A stretch of DNA of 64,000 nucleotides, taken from NCBI RefSeq assembly GCF_013409985.1, contig NZ_JACCBY010000001.1:1344696-1408695 (forward strand), read 5' to 3'. Positions 1-8,918 of this stretch are shown piece after piece. The position numbers were made by a program, and so were the translations under genes. This DNA is from Sphingomonas melonis. Its GTDB lineage: Bacteria > Pseudomonadota > Alphaproteobacteria > Sphingomonadales > Sphingomonadaceae. Position 1 is the stretch's first letter, and the number at the start of each line of letters is the position of its first letter. The notes beneath the pieces were generated by a model. That model was not told the origin of the DNA. It saw nothing but the letters and a program-made list of their open reading frames with translations, and did not search any database.

Positions 1-1667
1 TGATCGCGCAGACCCGGTCGATGACGATCGTCACCACCAACAACGAGGCGGAGGCGCTGCTGCTCGAGGCGCAGCTGATCAAACGCTATCGCCCCGCCTA
101 CAACGTGCTGCTGCGCGACGATAAGTCGTTCCCGTTCATCCTGTTGCGCGGCGACCATGATTTCCCCCGCGTCCAGAAGCATCGCGGTGCCCGCCGCGCG
201 CCCGGCAATTACTACGGGCCCTTCGCCAGCGCCGGCAGCGTCAACAACACGCTCAACGCGTTGCAGAAGCTGTTCCTGCTGCGCTCGTGCACCGACGGCT
301 TCTTCAAGACGCGTGACCGGCCCTGCCTGCTCTACCAGATCAAGCGCTGCTCGGCGCCGTGCGTCGGCCGCGTCAGCAAGGAGGCGTACAAGGAACTGGT
401 CGACGATTGCCGCGACTTCCTCGCCGGCAAGTCGACCAAGGTCCAGGCCAAGCTCGGCGCGCAGATGCAGGCGGCGGCGGAGAACATGGATTTCGAACTG
501 GCCGCGCTGATCCGCGACCGGCTCAAGGCGCTCACCTTCGTCCAGGGCTCGCAGGCGATCAATGCCGAGGGGGTCGGCGACGCCGACGTCTTCGCGCTCG
601 CGTGCAAGGACGGGACGATGGGCATCCAGGCGTTCTTCATCCGCGGCGGCCAGAATTGGGGGCATCGCAGCTTCTTCCCGCAGCATACCAACGAAGTGCC
701 CGAGGACGAGGTGCTGGCGAGCTTCCTCACCCAATTCTACGAGGAGGTGCCGCCGCCCAAGACGATCCTGCTCGATCGCGAACTGGGCGAGGGCGCGCTG
801 CTCGGCGAGGCGCTGGGCGAACGTGCCGGCTACAAGGTCGCGCTGTCGGTGCCGCAGCGCGGCGACCGCCGGCGGCTGATGGATCAGGCGAAGCGCAATG
901 CGATCGAGGCGCTCGAACGGCGGCTGGCGGAGAGCACGACGCAGGCGCGGCTGCTGCGCGAGGTCGCCGACCTGTTCGACCTGGCCGAGCCGCCCGACCG
1001 GATCGAAGTCTATGACAACAGCCATATCCAGGGGACGAACGCGCTCGGCGCGATGATCGTCGCCGGGCCGGAGGGCTTCCGCAAGGGCCAGTATCGCAAG
1101 TTCAACATCAAGGGCAACGAGGCGGCGACCGACAGCGACGTCGGCATGATGCGCGAGGTGTTCCGCCGCCGCTTCGCGCGCCAGCTCGACGAGGCACCCG
1201 ATCGCGACGACGGCACCTGGCCCGACCTCGTGCTGATCGACGGCGGCAAGCCGCAGCTCAATGCGGCCAAGGCGGTGCTCGAGGATCTCGGCATCGAGGA
1301 CGTGTGCATGGTCGGCGTCGCCAAGGGGCCGCATCACGGCCGCGACGGGCGCGAGGTGTTCCACATGCTCGACGGGCGCGAGTTCCAGTTGCCGGTCAAC
1401 GCGCCGGTGCTGTTCTACCTGCAACGGCTGCGCGACGAGGTGCACCGGTTCGCGATCGGCGCGCATCGCGACAAGCGGTCCAAGGCGATCGGCGCGAGCC
1501 CGCTCGACGAGGTGCCGGGCATCGGCCCGGCGCGCAAGAAGGCGCTGCTGATGCATTTCGGCACCGGCCGCGCGGTGCGCAACGCGAGCCTTGAAGATCT
1601 CAAGAAGGCGCCGGGCGTGTCTGCGGGCGTCGCCCAGCAGGTGTACGACTTCTACCACGCGCGGTGA
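1..1667 (+). CDS. uvrC: UvrABC system protein C, 5'-truncated by window edge
   Basis: UvrC makes the dual incisions of nucleotide excision repair in a complex with UvrB. The frame is open from base 3, and residues IAQTRSM precede the first ATG at 21, so the start and most of the GIY-YIG nuclease domain lie upstream of the window. Visible parts in order are the end of the GIY-YIG domain (NEAEALLLEAQLIK), a UVR/UvrB-binding helix pair (near NMDFELAALIRDRL), the RNase H-like endonuclease domain (IEVYDNSHIQG, LVLIDGGKPQL) and C-terminal helix-hairpin-helix motifs (DEVPGIGPARKKALL). The C-terminus is complete. No downstream operon partner is evident, since the next gene starts about 120 bases later. 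The identification is firm. Confidence 0.97.
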   Translation, partial: IAQTRSMTIVTTNNEAEALLLEAQLIKRYRPAYNVLLRDDKSFPFILLRGDHDFPRVQKHRGARRAPGNYYGPFASAGSVNNTLNALQKLFLLRSCTDGFFKTRDRPCLLYQIKRCSAPCVGRVSKEAYKELVDDCRDFLAGKSTKVQAKLGAQMQAAAENMDFELAALIRDRLKALTFVQGSQAINAEGVGDADVFALACKDGTMGIQAFFIRGGQNWGHRSFFPQHTNEVPEDEVLASFLTQFYEEVPPPKTILLDRELGEGALLGEALGERAGYKVALSVPQRGDRRRLMDQAKRNAIEALERRLAESTTQARLLREVADLFDLAEPPDRIEVYDNSHIQGTNALGAMIVAGPEGFRKGQYRKFNIKGNEAATDSDVGMMREVFRRRFARQLDEAPDRDDGTWPDLVLIDGGKPQLNAAKAVLEDLGIEDVCMVGVAKGPHHGRDGREVFHMLDGREFQLPVNAPVLFYLQRLRDEVHRFAIGAHRDKRSKAIGASPLDEVPGIGPARKKALLMHFGTGRAVRNASLEDLKKAPGVSAGVAQQVYDFYHAR

Positions 1668-1789
1668 GGCGCATTCGCCACGCCCGGCGCGCCGCGCGCC
1701 GCCGCCCCGGCCGGCGGCCGTTCGGGACATGCCGCGTAAAACACGGATGTGCCTACCAATTGTTCACGTGCGTGCCGTAAGGCCGGGCA

Positions 1790-2737
1790 ATGACGTGCGT
1801 CTTCCTGACGATCGATACCGAATTCGCCTGGCGGCACCATGCCGCGGGGCTGGATGTCGAGACGATCTATGCGCGCTCGATCGAGCCCGCCGGCGTCGGG
1901 CTGAGCTATCAGCTCGATCTGCTCGCCGAACATGGGCTCAAGGCGTGTTTCTTCGTCGATCCGATGCCGGCGCTGGTCTTCGGCCTCGCGCCGGTCAAGC
2001 GGATGGTCGATACGATCCTGGCCGCCGGTCAGGAGGTGCAGCTGCATCTCCATCCGAGCTGGACCGGCGCGCGGGTCGGTGATCGCGGCGCCTGCTATGG
2101 GCGGTTCCAGCTGCATGAATATACGCTCGCCGAGCAGCGGGACCTGATCCGCGGCGCGGCCGAGCTGCTGGTCGCGGCCGGTGCGCCGCCGCCGGTCGCC
2201 TTCCGCGCGGGCAGCTTCGCGGCCAATGACGATACGATGGTCGCGCTGGCGGCGCTCGGCTTCACCTATGACAGCAGCCACAATGGCGGCGAGGCGGCGG
2301 CAAGCCGGATCGCGCTGCCGCCGGCCCAGATCGCCCCAGTCGCGCATCATCTGGTCGAGGTGCCGGTCACGGTGATCGAGGACGCACCGGGGCTGTGGCG
2401 CACCTTTCAATTGTGCGCGCTGTCGGGGGCGGAGAGTGCCGCCGCGCTCGACCATGCGGCGGCCGAGGATCATGCCGCGGTGACGATCGTCAGTCATGGC
2501 TTCGAGCTCGCCAACCGGCTCGGGACGCGCGCCAATGCCGTGCATGTCCGCCGCTTCGACACGCTGTGCCGGCTGCTGGCGCTGCGCAAGGCGGCGTTGC
2601 CGACGGTCCACTTCGCCGACCGGCCGCCGCTGGCGACCGGGCAGGACGATCGTCCGCTTGGCGCCAACGCGCTGCGCCGGCGGCTGCGACAGGCGGAACA
2701 GCTCTGGTCGAACTGGGTGGCAGAACGCGGCGTGTGA
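1790..2737 (+). CDS. polysaccharide deacetylase-like protein (NodB fold)
   Basis: This 315-residue protein resembles carbohydrate esterase family 4 deacetylases. The N-terminal FLTIDTEF matches the first metal-binding Asp motif, and QLHLHPSW (near residue 85) fits the His-x3-His metal site. A later VSHGFEL could be the C-terminal catalytic His motif. No signal peptide is visible, so a cytoplasmic or membrane-surface substrate is more likely than secreted polysaccharide. The stop overlaps the GTG start of the next gene (GTGA), which indicates translational coupling with a GNAT/FemAB-like acyltransferase. Together they suggest modification of an amino sugar or a surface glycan. The substrate is unknown. 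Confidence 0.75.
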   Translation: MTCVFLTIDTEFAWRHHAAGLDVETIYARSIEPAGVGLSYQLDLLAEHGLKACFFVDPMPALVFGLAPVKRMVDTILAAGQEVQLHLHPSWTGARVGDRGACYGRFQLHEYTLAEQRDLIRGAAELLVAAGAPPPVAFRAGSFAANDDTMVALAALGFTYDSSHNGGEAAASRIALPPAQIAPVAHHLVEVPVTVIEDAPGLWRTFQLCALSGAESAAALDHAAAEDHAAVTIVSHGFELANRLGTRANAVHVRRFDTLCRLLALRKAALPTVHFADRPPLATGQDDRPLGANALRRRLRQAEQLWSNWVAERGV

Positions 2738-3615
2738 CGCCGGTGGCGCTCCCGTTGCGGATCGGCGCGCGGACGCTCGCCACGATCCGACGGCGCCTGA
2801 TCCGCGTGGCCTTGTCGCTCGACGACGTGCTGGAGGGGCGGGTGCCGACCCTGCCGGACGCAGCGGGAGACGGCTGGCTCGTCACGTCCTTGCCCGCGGC
2901 GCGCGTCGCGCAGGTCGAGACCGAGGGTCGCATCGTGATGGTGCGTCAGCATTATACCCGCTTCTACACCGATCTGACGATCGGCCATGACGCGTGGCTG
3001 GCGGCCCTCTCGTCTTCGGCCCGTGCGACGCTCCGCCGCAAGACGAGGAAGGCGGCTGCGGCGGGGCTGACGATCCGCGCCTATCGTACGCCGGAGGCGT
3101 TCGCGGCCTTCCACCCGCTGGCCCGCACGGTGTCCGCGAAGACGTATCAGGAGACGCTGCTGGATGCCGGCCTGCCCGAAGATGCCGCGGCGGTGGCCGA
3201 CCTGATGGCGCGGGCGGCGGCGGACGACCTGCGCGCGTGGCTGCTGCTGCACGAGGGCACGCCGGTGGCCTATCTGTGCTGCACGGCGCAGGGCTCCGCA
3301 CTGCGCTACGATCATGTCGGCCATGATCCCGCCTGGGGTGCGTCGTCGCCGGGCACGGTGTTGCAGGCGGCGGCGATGCGCGACCTGTTCGACGATCGGT
3401 TCGCGCGCTTCGACTTCACCGAGGGCGAGGGGCGGCACAAGCGGCAGTTCGCCACCGGCGGGGTGGCGTGCGTCGATCTGCTGGTGCTGCGGCCGACGCT
3501 GGCGAACCGCGCGACGGTGCTGGCGCTGGCGGCATTCGATCGTGCGGTGGCATCGGCCAAGCGCAGCGCCCGGCATCCGCGGCTGGCGACGCTGGCGAAG
3601 CGGCTGCGGCGATAG
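2734..3615 (+). CDS. GNAT/BioF2-like acyltransferase
   Basis: The start chosen is GTG at 2734, which overlaps the upstream stop by four bases; the frame stays open much further upstream but there it shadows the deacetylase gene. The 293-residue product has the layout of the BioF2/FemAB-like GNAT family: a basic segment (ATLRRKTRKAAAAG, about residue 90) ahead of the fold, a DDLRAWLLLHEGTPVA strand region, a YDHVGHDPAW stretch and a FDFTEGEGRHKRQF motif. Such proteins transfer acyl or aminoacyl groups to small molecules or cell-surface glycans. Coupling to the polysaccharide deacetylase gene suggests sequential deacetylation and re-acylation. The exact substrate cannot be read from the sequence. 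Confidence 0.7.
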   Translation: MTPVALPLRIGARTLATIRRRLIRVALSLDDVLEGRVPTLPDAAGDGWLVTSLPAARVAQVETEGRIVMVRQHYTRFYTDLTIGHDAWLAALSSSARATLRRKTRKAAAAGLTIRAYRTPEAFAAFHPLARTVSAKTYQETLLDAGLPEDAAAVADLMARAAADDLRAWLLLHEGTPVAYLCCTAQGSALRYDHVGHDPAWGASSPGTVLQAAAMRDLFDDRFARFDFTEGEGRHKRQFATGGVACVDLLVLRPTLANRATVLALAAFDRAVASAKRSARHPRLATLAKRLRR

Positions 3616-3669
3616 CGGGCTCGGCGTCTCCCCTCTGGCGGGGGAGGCGTTGGGGGCTATATCCCTGCG

Positions 3670-4401
3670 ATGCACCTGCGCGCCGAAGCCATTGTCCTCG
3701 CGATCCGTGCGCATGGCGAGCATGGCGCGGTGGTGCGGGCGCTGACCCGTGCCGACGGCGTGCAGCCGGGCTATGTGCGCGGCGGACGATCGCGGCAGCT
3801 GCGGCCGGTGCTTCAGCCCGCCAATGCCATCGCCGGGGAATGGCGCGCACGCACCGGGGAGCAGCTCGCGGCGCTGACCGTCGAGCCCGTGCACAGTCGC
3901 GCCGCGCTGCATGGCGAGCCGCTGCCAGCCGCGGCGCTCGCCTGGGTCACCGCGCTCACTGCTGCGGCGCTGCCGGAGGCGCAGCCCTATCCGCGGCTCT
4001 ACGATGCGCTCGGGGCGGTGCTCGATGCGGTCGAGGCGGCGCCGGCGGCACGTGGCTGGGCGACCGCCCTGGTGCGCTACGAACTGCTCGTGCTCGCCGA
4101 ACTCGGCTTCGGCCTGGATCTGACCGCCTGCGTGGTGACCGGCGGCGCGGACGATCTGGCGTTCGTCAGCCCGCGCAGCGGCGGTGCGGTGAGCCGCGGC
4201 GCCGCTTATGGCTACGAGGCGCGGCTGTTCGCCTTGCCGGCGTTTCTTACGGAAGGCGGCGCGGCGGACTGGCCCGATATCATCGCGGGGCTGGCGATCA
4301 CCGGCCATTTCCTCGCGCGCGACCTGCTCACCGATCGCCGCGCCGATCCGCTCGTGGCACGGGAACGGCTGGTCGCGATGCTGAAAAGGGCAATTGCCTA
4401 A
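3670..4401 (+). CDS. recO: DNA repair protein RecO
   Basis: RecO loads RecA on SSB-coated single-stranded DNA in the RecFOR pathway. The 243-residue length is typical. The N-terminal OB-fold start ([24 protein letters not shown]) and the following [13 protein letters not shown] are characteristic. The C-terminal helical region contains [23 protein letters not shown], which aligns with the usual zinc-finger position but lacks the four-cysteine cluster, as in many alphaproteobacterial RecO proteins. A GC-rich palindrome lies just upstream (about 3627-3646). leuB follows 28 bases downstream, so co-transcription is possible. Confidence 0.93.
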   Translation: MHLRAEAIVLAIRAHGEHGAVVRALTRADGVQPGYVRGGRSRQLRPVLQPANAIAGEWRARTGEQLAALTVEPVHSRAALHGEPLPAAALAWVTALTAAALPEAQPYPRLYDALGAVLDAVEAAPAARGWATALVRYELLVLAELGFGLDLTACVVTGGADDLAFVSPRSGGAVSRGAAYGYEARLFALPAFLTEGGAADWPDIIAGLAITGHFLARDLLTDRRADPLVARERLVAMLKRAIA

Positions 4402-4429
4402 GCGGCGGCGGCGCGGCTAGGCAGCGGCC

Positions 4430-5473
4430 ATGGCAATGATCGCACTCCTGCCGGGCGACGGCATCGGCCCCGAAGTCATCACCCAGGCGCGCCGCGTGCT
4501 CGACGCGCTCGATCTCGATCTCGTCTATGAGGAGGCGCTGGTCGGCGGCGTCGCCTATCACAGCGTCGGCCATCCGCTGCCCGAGGCGACGCTCGACGTC
4601 GCACGGCGGGCCGATGCGCTGCTGTTCGGCGCGGTCGGCGATCCCAGCTGCGACTCGCTGGAACGCGCGCTCCGCCCGGAACAGGCGATCCTCGGCCTGC
4701 GCAAGCATCTCGCGCTCTTCTCCAACCTGCGCCCCGCGACCCTGTTCGAGGGGCTGGAGGATGCCTCGGCGCTCAAGCCGGAGGTCGCCCGGCAGATCGA
4801 TCTCCTCATCGTCCGCGAGCTCAACGGCGACGTCTATTTCGGCGAGAAGGGCCGCCGCACCACCGCCGCGGGTCAGCGCGAGGGCTATGACATCATGAGC
4901 TATGACGAGAGCGAGGTGCGGCGCATCGCCCGCGTCGGGTTCGAGGCGGCGCGCAAGCGGCGCGGCCAGCTCTGCTCGGTCGACAAGGCGAACGTGCTCG
5001 AAACCTCGCAATTGTGGCGCGACGTGGTGATCGAGGTCGCCGCCGACTATCCCGACGTGACGCTGACCCATATGTACGTCGACAATGCCGCGATGCAGCT
5101 GGTGCGCCATCCCGGCCAGTTCGACGTCATCGTCACCGGCAATCTGTTCGGCGACATCCTGTCGGATCAGGCGTCGATGTGCGTCGGCTCGATCGGCATG
5201 CTGCCTTCCGCCAGCCTCGATGCCGCGGGCAAGGGGCTGTACGAGCCGATCCACGGGTCCGCGCCGGACATCGCCGGGCAGGGCAAGGCCAATCCCTGTG
5301 CCGCGATCCTGTCGGCGGCGATGATGCTGCGCCATTCGCTCGGCAACGGTGCGGCGGCCGACCGGATCGAGGCGGCGGTGGCGCAGGCGATCCGTGGCGG
5401 CGCACGCACTGCCGATCTCGGCGGGACGATGACGACCGGCGCCATGGGGGATGCGGTGCTCGCCGCCTTGTGA
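4430..5473 (+). CDS. leuB: 3-isopropylmalate dehydrogenase
   Basis: LeuB catalyses NAD-dependent oxidative decarboxylation of 3-isopropylmalate, the third step of leucine synthesis, in the cytoplasm. The 347-residue protein carries the N-terminal [13 protein letters not shown], the substrate-binding arginines in [13 protein letters not shown] and [12 protein letters not shown], the conserved Lys/Asn in [10 protein letters not shown], and the family signature [20 protein letters not shown]. The [15 protein letters not shown] motif is the nucleotide-binding loop. The glycosyltransferase gene starts 10 bases after its stop. No other leu gene is present in the window. Confidence 0.96.
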   Translation: MAMIALLPGDGIGPEVITQARRVLDALDLDLVYEEALVGGVAYHSVGHPLPEATLDVARRADALLFGAVGDPSCDSLERALRPEQAILGLRKHLALFSNLRPATLFEGLEDASALKPEVARQIDLLIVRELNGDVYFGEKGRRTTAAGQREGYDIMSYDESEVRRIARVGFEAARKRRGQLCSVDKANVLETSQLWRDVVIEVAADYPDVTLTHMYVDNAAMQLVRHPGQFDVIVTGNLFGDILSDQASMCVGSIGMLPSASLDAAGKGLYEPIHGSAPDIAGQGKANPCAAILSAAMMLRHSLGNGAAADRIEAAVAQAIRGGARTADLGGTMTTGAMGDAVLAAL

Positions 5474-5483
5474 GCAAGCCGCT

Positions 5484-6581
5484 GTGAGTCCATTGCTCGA
5501 GATTGCGGTCGTCATCCCGACGTTCAACGAGCGCGCCAACGTCGCGACGCTGATCGCCAGGATCGAGGCCGCGCTGGCGGGGCGGCGCTGGGAAGCGATC
5601 TTCGTCGACGACGACAGCCCCGACGGCACCGCCGAGGCGGCGCGCGAACTCGGCCGCCTCGACACGCGGGTGCGGGTGATCCATCGCATCGGCCGGCGCG
5701 GTCTGTCCTCGGCCTGTATCGAGGGGATGTGCGCGACCGCCGCGCCGGTGGTGGCGGTGATCGACGGCGACCTGCAGCACGACGAGACGCTGCTGCCCAG
5801 GATGCTCGACCTGTTGCAGGCGGATGCCGACCTCGACGTGGTGGTCGGTTCGCGGTTCGTCGATGGCGGCGGGACGGGCGATTGGGACCGCGACCGCGTC
5901 GCCAAATCGGCCTTCGCCACCAGGCTGTCGCGCAAGGTGCTGAAAGGCGACCTGAGCGACCCGATGAGCGGCTTCTTCGCGATCCGCACCGCGCAGGCGC
6001 GCCGGCTCGCGCCGGACCTGTCGGCGATCGGCTTCAAGATCCTGCTCGACCTGATGACCGCGAGCGTCGAGCCGCTCCGCTTCGTCGAACTGCCCTATAC
6101 CTTCCGGGTGCGGACCGAGGGCGAGTCGAAGCTCGATCACGTCGTCGCGATGGAATATCTGATCGCGCTCTACGACCGGATGTTCGGCCGGTTCGTGCCG
6201 GTGCGCTTCGCGATGTTCTCGTGCATCGGCGTGCTCGGCGTCGGTGTCCATATGGGGGTGCTCGGGGTGGCGATGCTGCTCGGCGCGGCGTTCCTGTGGG
6301 CGCAGATCCTCGGCGCGCTGGCGGCGATGACGTTCAACTTCGCGCTCAACAACGCGCTGACCTATCGCGACCGGCGGCTGAGGGGTTTTCGGGCGCTGCT
6401 CGACGGCTGGCTGTCGTTCTGCGTGGTCTGCTCGGTCGGGTTGGTCGCCAACGTCGGCGTCGCGGCGTTCGTGCACGACTTCCACAACGAAGGCGCCGCC
6501 GCGTCGGCCCTGCTCGGCATCCTGGTCGGCGCGGTGTGGAATTACGCGCTGTCGTCCAAGTTCGTCTGGGGACGGTATTGA
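5484..6581 (+). CDS. polyprenyl-phosphate glycosyltransferase (GT2) fused to GtrA-like membrane domain
   Basis: GTG at 5484 is chosen because it lies just after the leuB stop and begins SPLLEIAVVIPTFNE; an in-frame ATG at 5451 lies inside leuB. Residues 1-240 are a GT2 domain of the dolichol-phosphate-mannose synthase type, with VIPTFNERANV, DDDSPDGTAE, a DGDLQHDE metal motif and DPMSGFFAIR. The remaining roughly 125 residues form a four-helix GtrA-like domain (CIGVLGVGVHMGVLGVAMLLG and further hydrophobic spans). The enzyme likely makes polyprenyl-phosphate mannose or another polyprenyl-phosphate sugar on the inner membrane. It converges on a protein O-mannosyltransferase homologue that would use such a donor. 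Confidence 0.88.
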   Translation: MSPLLEIAVVIPTFNERANVATLIARIEAALAGRRWEAIFVDDDSPDGTAEAARELGRLDTRVRVIHRIGRRGLSSACIEGMCATAAPVVAVIDGDLQHDETLLPRMLDLLQADADLDVVVGSRFVDGGGTGDWDRDRVAKSAFATRLSRKVLKGDLSDPMSGFFAIRTAQARRLAPDLSAIGFKILLDLMTASVEPLRFVELPYTFRVRTEGESKLDHVVAMEYLIALYDRMFGRFVPVRFAMFSCIGVLGVGVHMGVLGVAMLLGAAFLWAQILGALAAMTFNFALNNALTYRDRRLRGFRALLDGWLSFCVVCSVGLVANVGVAAFVHDFHNEGAAASALLGILVGAVWNYALSSKFVWGRY

Positions 6582-6670
6582 ACGACGGCTTTGTCCCTCG
6601 CGGGGAACGCTATCGCCTGGAAACGGTCGTTTGAGCCTGACGGGTAAGAGGAGGCAACCGACCGAGCCTC

Positions 6671-6700
6671 GTCACCGCAGCCATATGCGAGAGTCCCCCC
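6671..6700. repeat. copy of a short dispersed intergenic element
   Basis: The segment GTCACCGCAGCCATATGCGA followed by GAGTCC lies between two convergent genes. Related copies occur near 7991-8016 (opposite orientation), 44108-44128 and 47613-47645. All share a core resembling CCATAnGCGATAGyCC next to a C- or G-rich stem. The family is inferred by eye from these four occurrences. Confidence 0.5.
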
Positions 6701-6710
6701 CGCGGAAGAA

Positions 6711-7943
6711 TCAGATCCAGCTCGTCAGCCACATCCACCGGTGGAACGACCCCGGCCCGCGCAGCGCGGCGGCGGACAGGATCGGGTAGAAGTGGATGAA
6801 CAGCACCGCGCTCGCGGCAAGGAACGCCTCGTCCCAATAGCGCAGCCGTATCCGCCAGTGATCGAAGGCCGCGGCGATGACCAACGCCAGCCAGATGCTG
6901 GACAGATAGTAATAATAATAGAAACCCAAAGACTTGGGGATCAGCGCCCACATCGCGACGCTGGCGATCCAGAGCAAAGCGACGCCGCCGGTGCGCGCGT
7001 CGCCGTCGCGCACCCACGCCGCCAGCCCGGCGACCGCCGCGACCAGCCCGCCCCACATCACCACCGGATTGCCGAGCAGCAGGATGCCGCGCTGCGCGCC
7101 ATCCGCCGGCTCGTAGAAATACCAGATCGGCCGCCAGTCGAACGGCCACGTCCACCAGCGCGACTGATAGGTGTGCGGCGGCAGCACCTGCGTCTGTTGG
7201 CGATACATATCGAGCTGGAACGGGAGCAGCCGCGCGACCGTCAGCGGCTGGTCGGCGTAGAGGAAGGCGGGCCAGAAGGTCGCGCAATAGGCGAGCATCG
7301 CCACCCCGCCGAGCAGGACGAGGGCAACGACCGGATGCAGGCCCGGCCAGAGGTCCGGCCGCCGCCAGCGCACGACCAGATAGGTCGCGCCGGCAAAGCC
7401 GAGATACGGCAGCGCCGTCCATTTCGTCCCCACCGCGAGGCCGAGCAGCAACGCGCCGAGCAGCCACCGCCACCATAGCGCCGCGCCGCGCGCGCGCATC
7501 GCCCACAACAGGGCGGCCAGTCCGGTGACAACGAACGCCGCCATGAACCCGTCGAGCATCGCGATCCGCGCCTGCACGAAGACGGTGAAGTTGAGCAGCG
7601 TCAGCACCGCGCCGATGCTCGCCGTGCGCACCCGGCCGAAAAGCAGCCAGAGGATCGCGAACACCCCCATCACGACAGCGCTCGCCGCCACCGTCGACAG
7701 CGCGCGCCAGCCGAGCGGGCCGTCGCCGAAGATCATCATCCCGAGCGCGATCAGCGTCTTGCCGAGCAACGGATGCTCGATGTTCACCGGCCCGACCAGT
7801 CCGCGCAGCATCCGCGCCGCGGGGACGTAATGGACCTCGTCGAAGACGAGCACGTGCGGCGTGGTCAGCCGCCAGCAGAACAGCAACTGCGCGACGAGGC
7901 CGATGGCGAGCGCGGCGGGCAGGGGGCGGGAGGGGAGGCGCAC
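6711..7943 (-). CDS. protein O-mannosyltransferase family (GT39/PMT) membrane protein
   Basis: This is a multi-span inner-membrane glycosyltransferase that would transfer a sugar from a polyprenyl-phosphate donor to proteins in the periplasm. The first external loop carries VFDEVHYVPAARM, the Asp-Glu pair expected of PMT-type GT-C enzymes, followed by INIEHPLLGKTL-like residues (NIEHPLLGK). Roughly nine hydrophobic segments follow, with WWTWPFDWRPIWYFY and a tyrosine run (GFYYYYYLSS) typical of bacterial PMTs. GTG at 7943 (MRLPSRPLPAALAIG) is preferred over the ATG at 8015, because the extra 24 residues fall in repeat sequence. The convergent neighbour encodes a likely donor synthase. Confidence 0.85.
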   Translation of the reverse strand: MRLPSRPLPAALAIGLVAQLLFCWRLTTPHVLVFDEVHYVPAARMLRGLVGPVNIEHPLLGKTLIALGMMIFGDGPLGWRALSTVAASAVVMGVFAILWLLFGRVRTASIGAVLTLLNFTVFVQARIAMLDGFMAAFVVTGLAALLWAMRARGAALWWRWLLGALLLGLAVGTKWTALPYLGFAGATYLVVRWRRPDLWPGLHPVVALVLLGGVAMLAYCATFWPAFLYADQPLTVARLLPFQLDMYRQQTQVLPPHTYQSRWWTWPFDWRPIWYFYEPADGAQRGILLLGNPVVMWGGLVAAVAGLAAWVRDGDARTGGVALLWIASVAMWALIPKSLGFYYYYYLSSIWLALVIAAAFDHWRIRLRYWDEAFLAASAVLFIHFYPILSAAALRGPGSFHRWMWLTSWI

Positions 7944-7990
7944 CGCGGCCTTGTCTCCGGCGGGAGGCGGCTTGGCAAGACCAACGCCTC

Positions 7991-8016
7991 CCCCGCAAGG
8001 GCGGGGCTGTCGCATA
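7991..8016. repeat. copy of the short dispersed element, inverted
   Basis: CCCCGCAAGGGCGGGGCTGT followed by CGCATA is the reverse orientation of the short element at 6671-6700 and 44108-44128. It sits at the 5' edge of the O-mannosyltransferase gene and includes a small GC stem. Confidence 0.4.
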
Positions 8017-8078
8017 CCGAGCGCGCCGCGCTCCCGCCCACCCCGTCACCCCGCCCACCCGTCACCCCGCCCCCCCCG

Positions 8079-8107
8079 TCACCCCGGAACGAGTCCGGGG
8101 TGACGGA
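8079..8107. repeat. single REP-like palindrome
   Basis: CGTCACCCCGGAACGAGTCC followed by GGGGTGACG is an inverted repeat with roughly 11-base arms. It is the half-unit from which the paired elements at 8252-8358, 8521-8626 and 43964-44070 are built. Confidence 0.8.
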
Positions 8108-8251
8108 TCTGATGAGGAAGCCGATCGAACCCCATTCCCGCAGCGATCTGCGATTGCTCAGTACGCAAGGGAAAGGGGACCGCCCGGCGCCAGCCCAGGG
8201 AACGGGTGGAGCTCCATAGCGCCACGCGCGCGCCGCGTTCCCCGCCCACCC

Positions 8252-8358
8252 CGTCACCCCGGACTTGTTCCGGGGTCCACTCCGCGGCGAGGAGAAGGGC
8301 GTGTTTCGACGCCATGCTCTTGCGGCTGGGTGGACCCCGGAACGAGTCCGGGGTGACG
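8252..8358. repeat. REPIN-like paired palindrome, copy 1
   Basis: The element is 107 bases long. It opens with CGTCACCCCGGACTTGTTCC, closes with CGAGTCCGGGGTGACG, and encloses a conserved spacer containing CTCCGCGGCGAGGAGAAGGG and CATGCTCTTGCGGCTGGGTG. The bounded pair of REP palindromes is the structure of a REPIN. No REP-associated tyrosine transposase gene is in the window. Confidence 0.8.
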
Positions 8359-8520
8359 GATCTGATGAGGAAGCCGATCGAACCCCATCCCCGCAGCGAT
8401 CTGCGATTGCTCCATGCGCAAGGGAAAGGGGCCGTTCGGTGCCAGCCGAAGGAAAGGGTGAAGCTCCATAGCGCAACGCCCGCGCCGCGTTCCCCGCCCA
8501 CCCCGTTACCCCGCCCACCC

Positions 8521-8626
8521 CGTCACCCCGGACTTGTTCCGGGGTCCACTCCGCGGCGAGGAGGAGGGCATGTTTCGACGCCATGCTCTTGCGGCTGGGT
8601 GGACCCCGGAACGAGTCCGGGTGACG
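8521..8626. repeat. REPIN-like paired palindrome, copy 2
   Basis: Nearly identical in sequence and orientation to the copy at 8252-8358, including the spacer words GCGGCGAGGAGGAGGGCATG and CTTGCGGCTGGGTGGACCCC. One G is missing from the closing palindrome (CCGGGTGACG). Confidence 0.8.
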
Positions 8627-8918
8627 AGTCTGATGAGGAAGCCGTTCGATCCTCATTCCCGCTCCCATACGCGATTGCTCGGTACGCAAGGGGGCGGCGC
8701 CAGCCCAATGGTGGAGGGGAGGAGAGGATGGAGCCCCATAGCGCAACCCCTGCTCCCGCCCCCCGTCACGGCTTCGCCGCGCCACCGCGCCGCGCCAGTC
8801 ATGCCCCCATCACCACCCCGAACGATCGACGCCATCCGACCCGCCACGCCGCTCCCAGGAAGGCGCAGGACGCCCGCAACGCTTGCACCGCCTGCACCCG
8901 TGCGGCTAAGCGCATCGC

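Larger units (their letters stand above)
8016..8918. repeat. repeat-rich 0.9 kb non-coding region with about 2.4 copies of a 253-268 bp unit
   Basis: No convincing gene is present; the open frames here are shadows of GC-rich repeats. A unit beginning GACGGATCTGATGAGGAAGC recurs at 8102, 8355 and (diverged) 8623, giving periods of 253 and 268 bases. Each unit holds a single or paired palindrome of the form CGTCACCCCGGA...TCCGGGGTGACG. The last copy is degenerate and fades out near 8770. The metZ promoter must lie in the last 150 bases or so before 8919. Confidence 0.85.
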
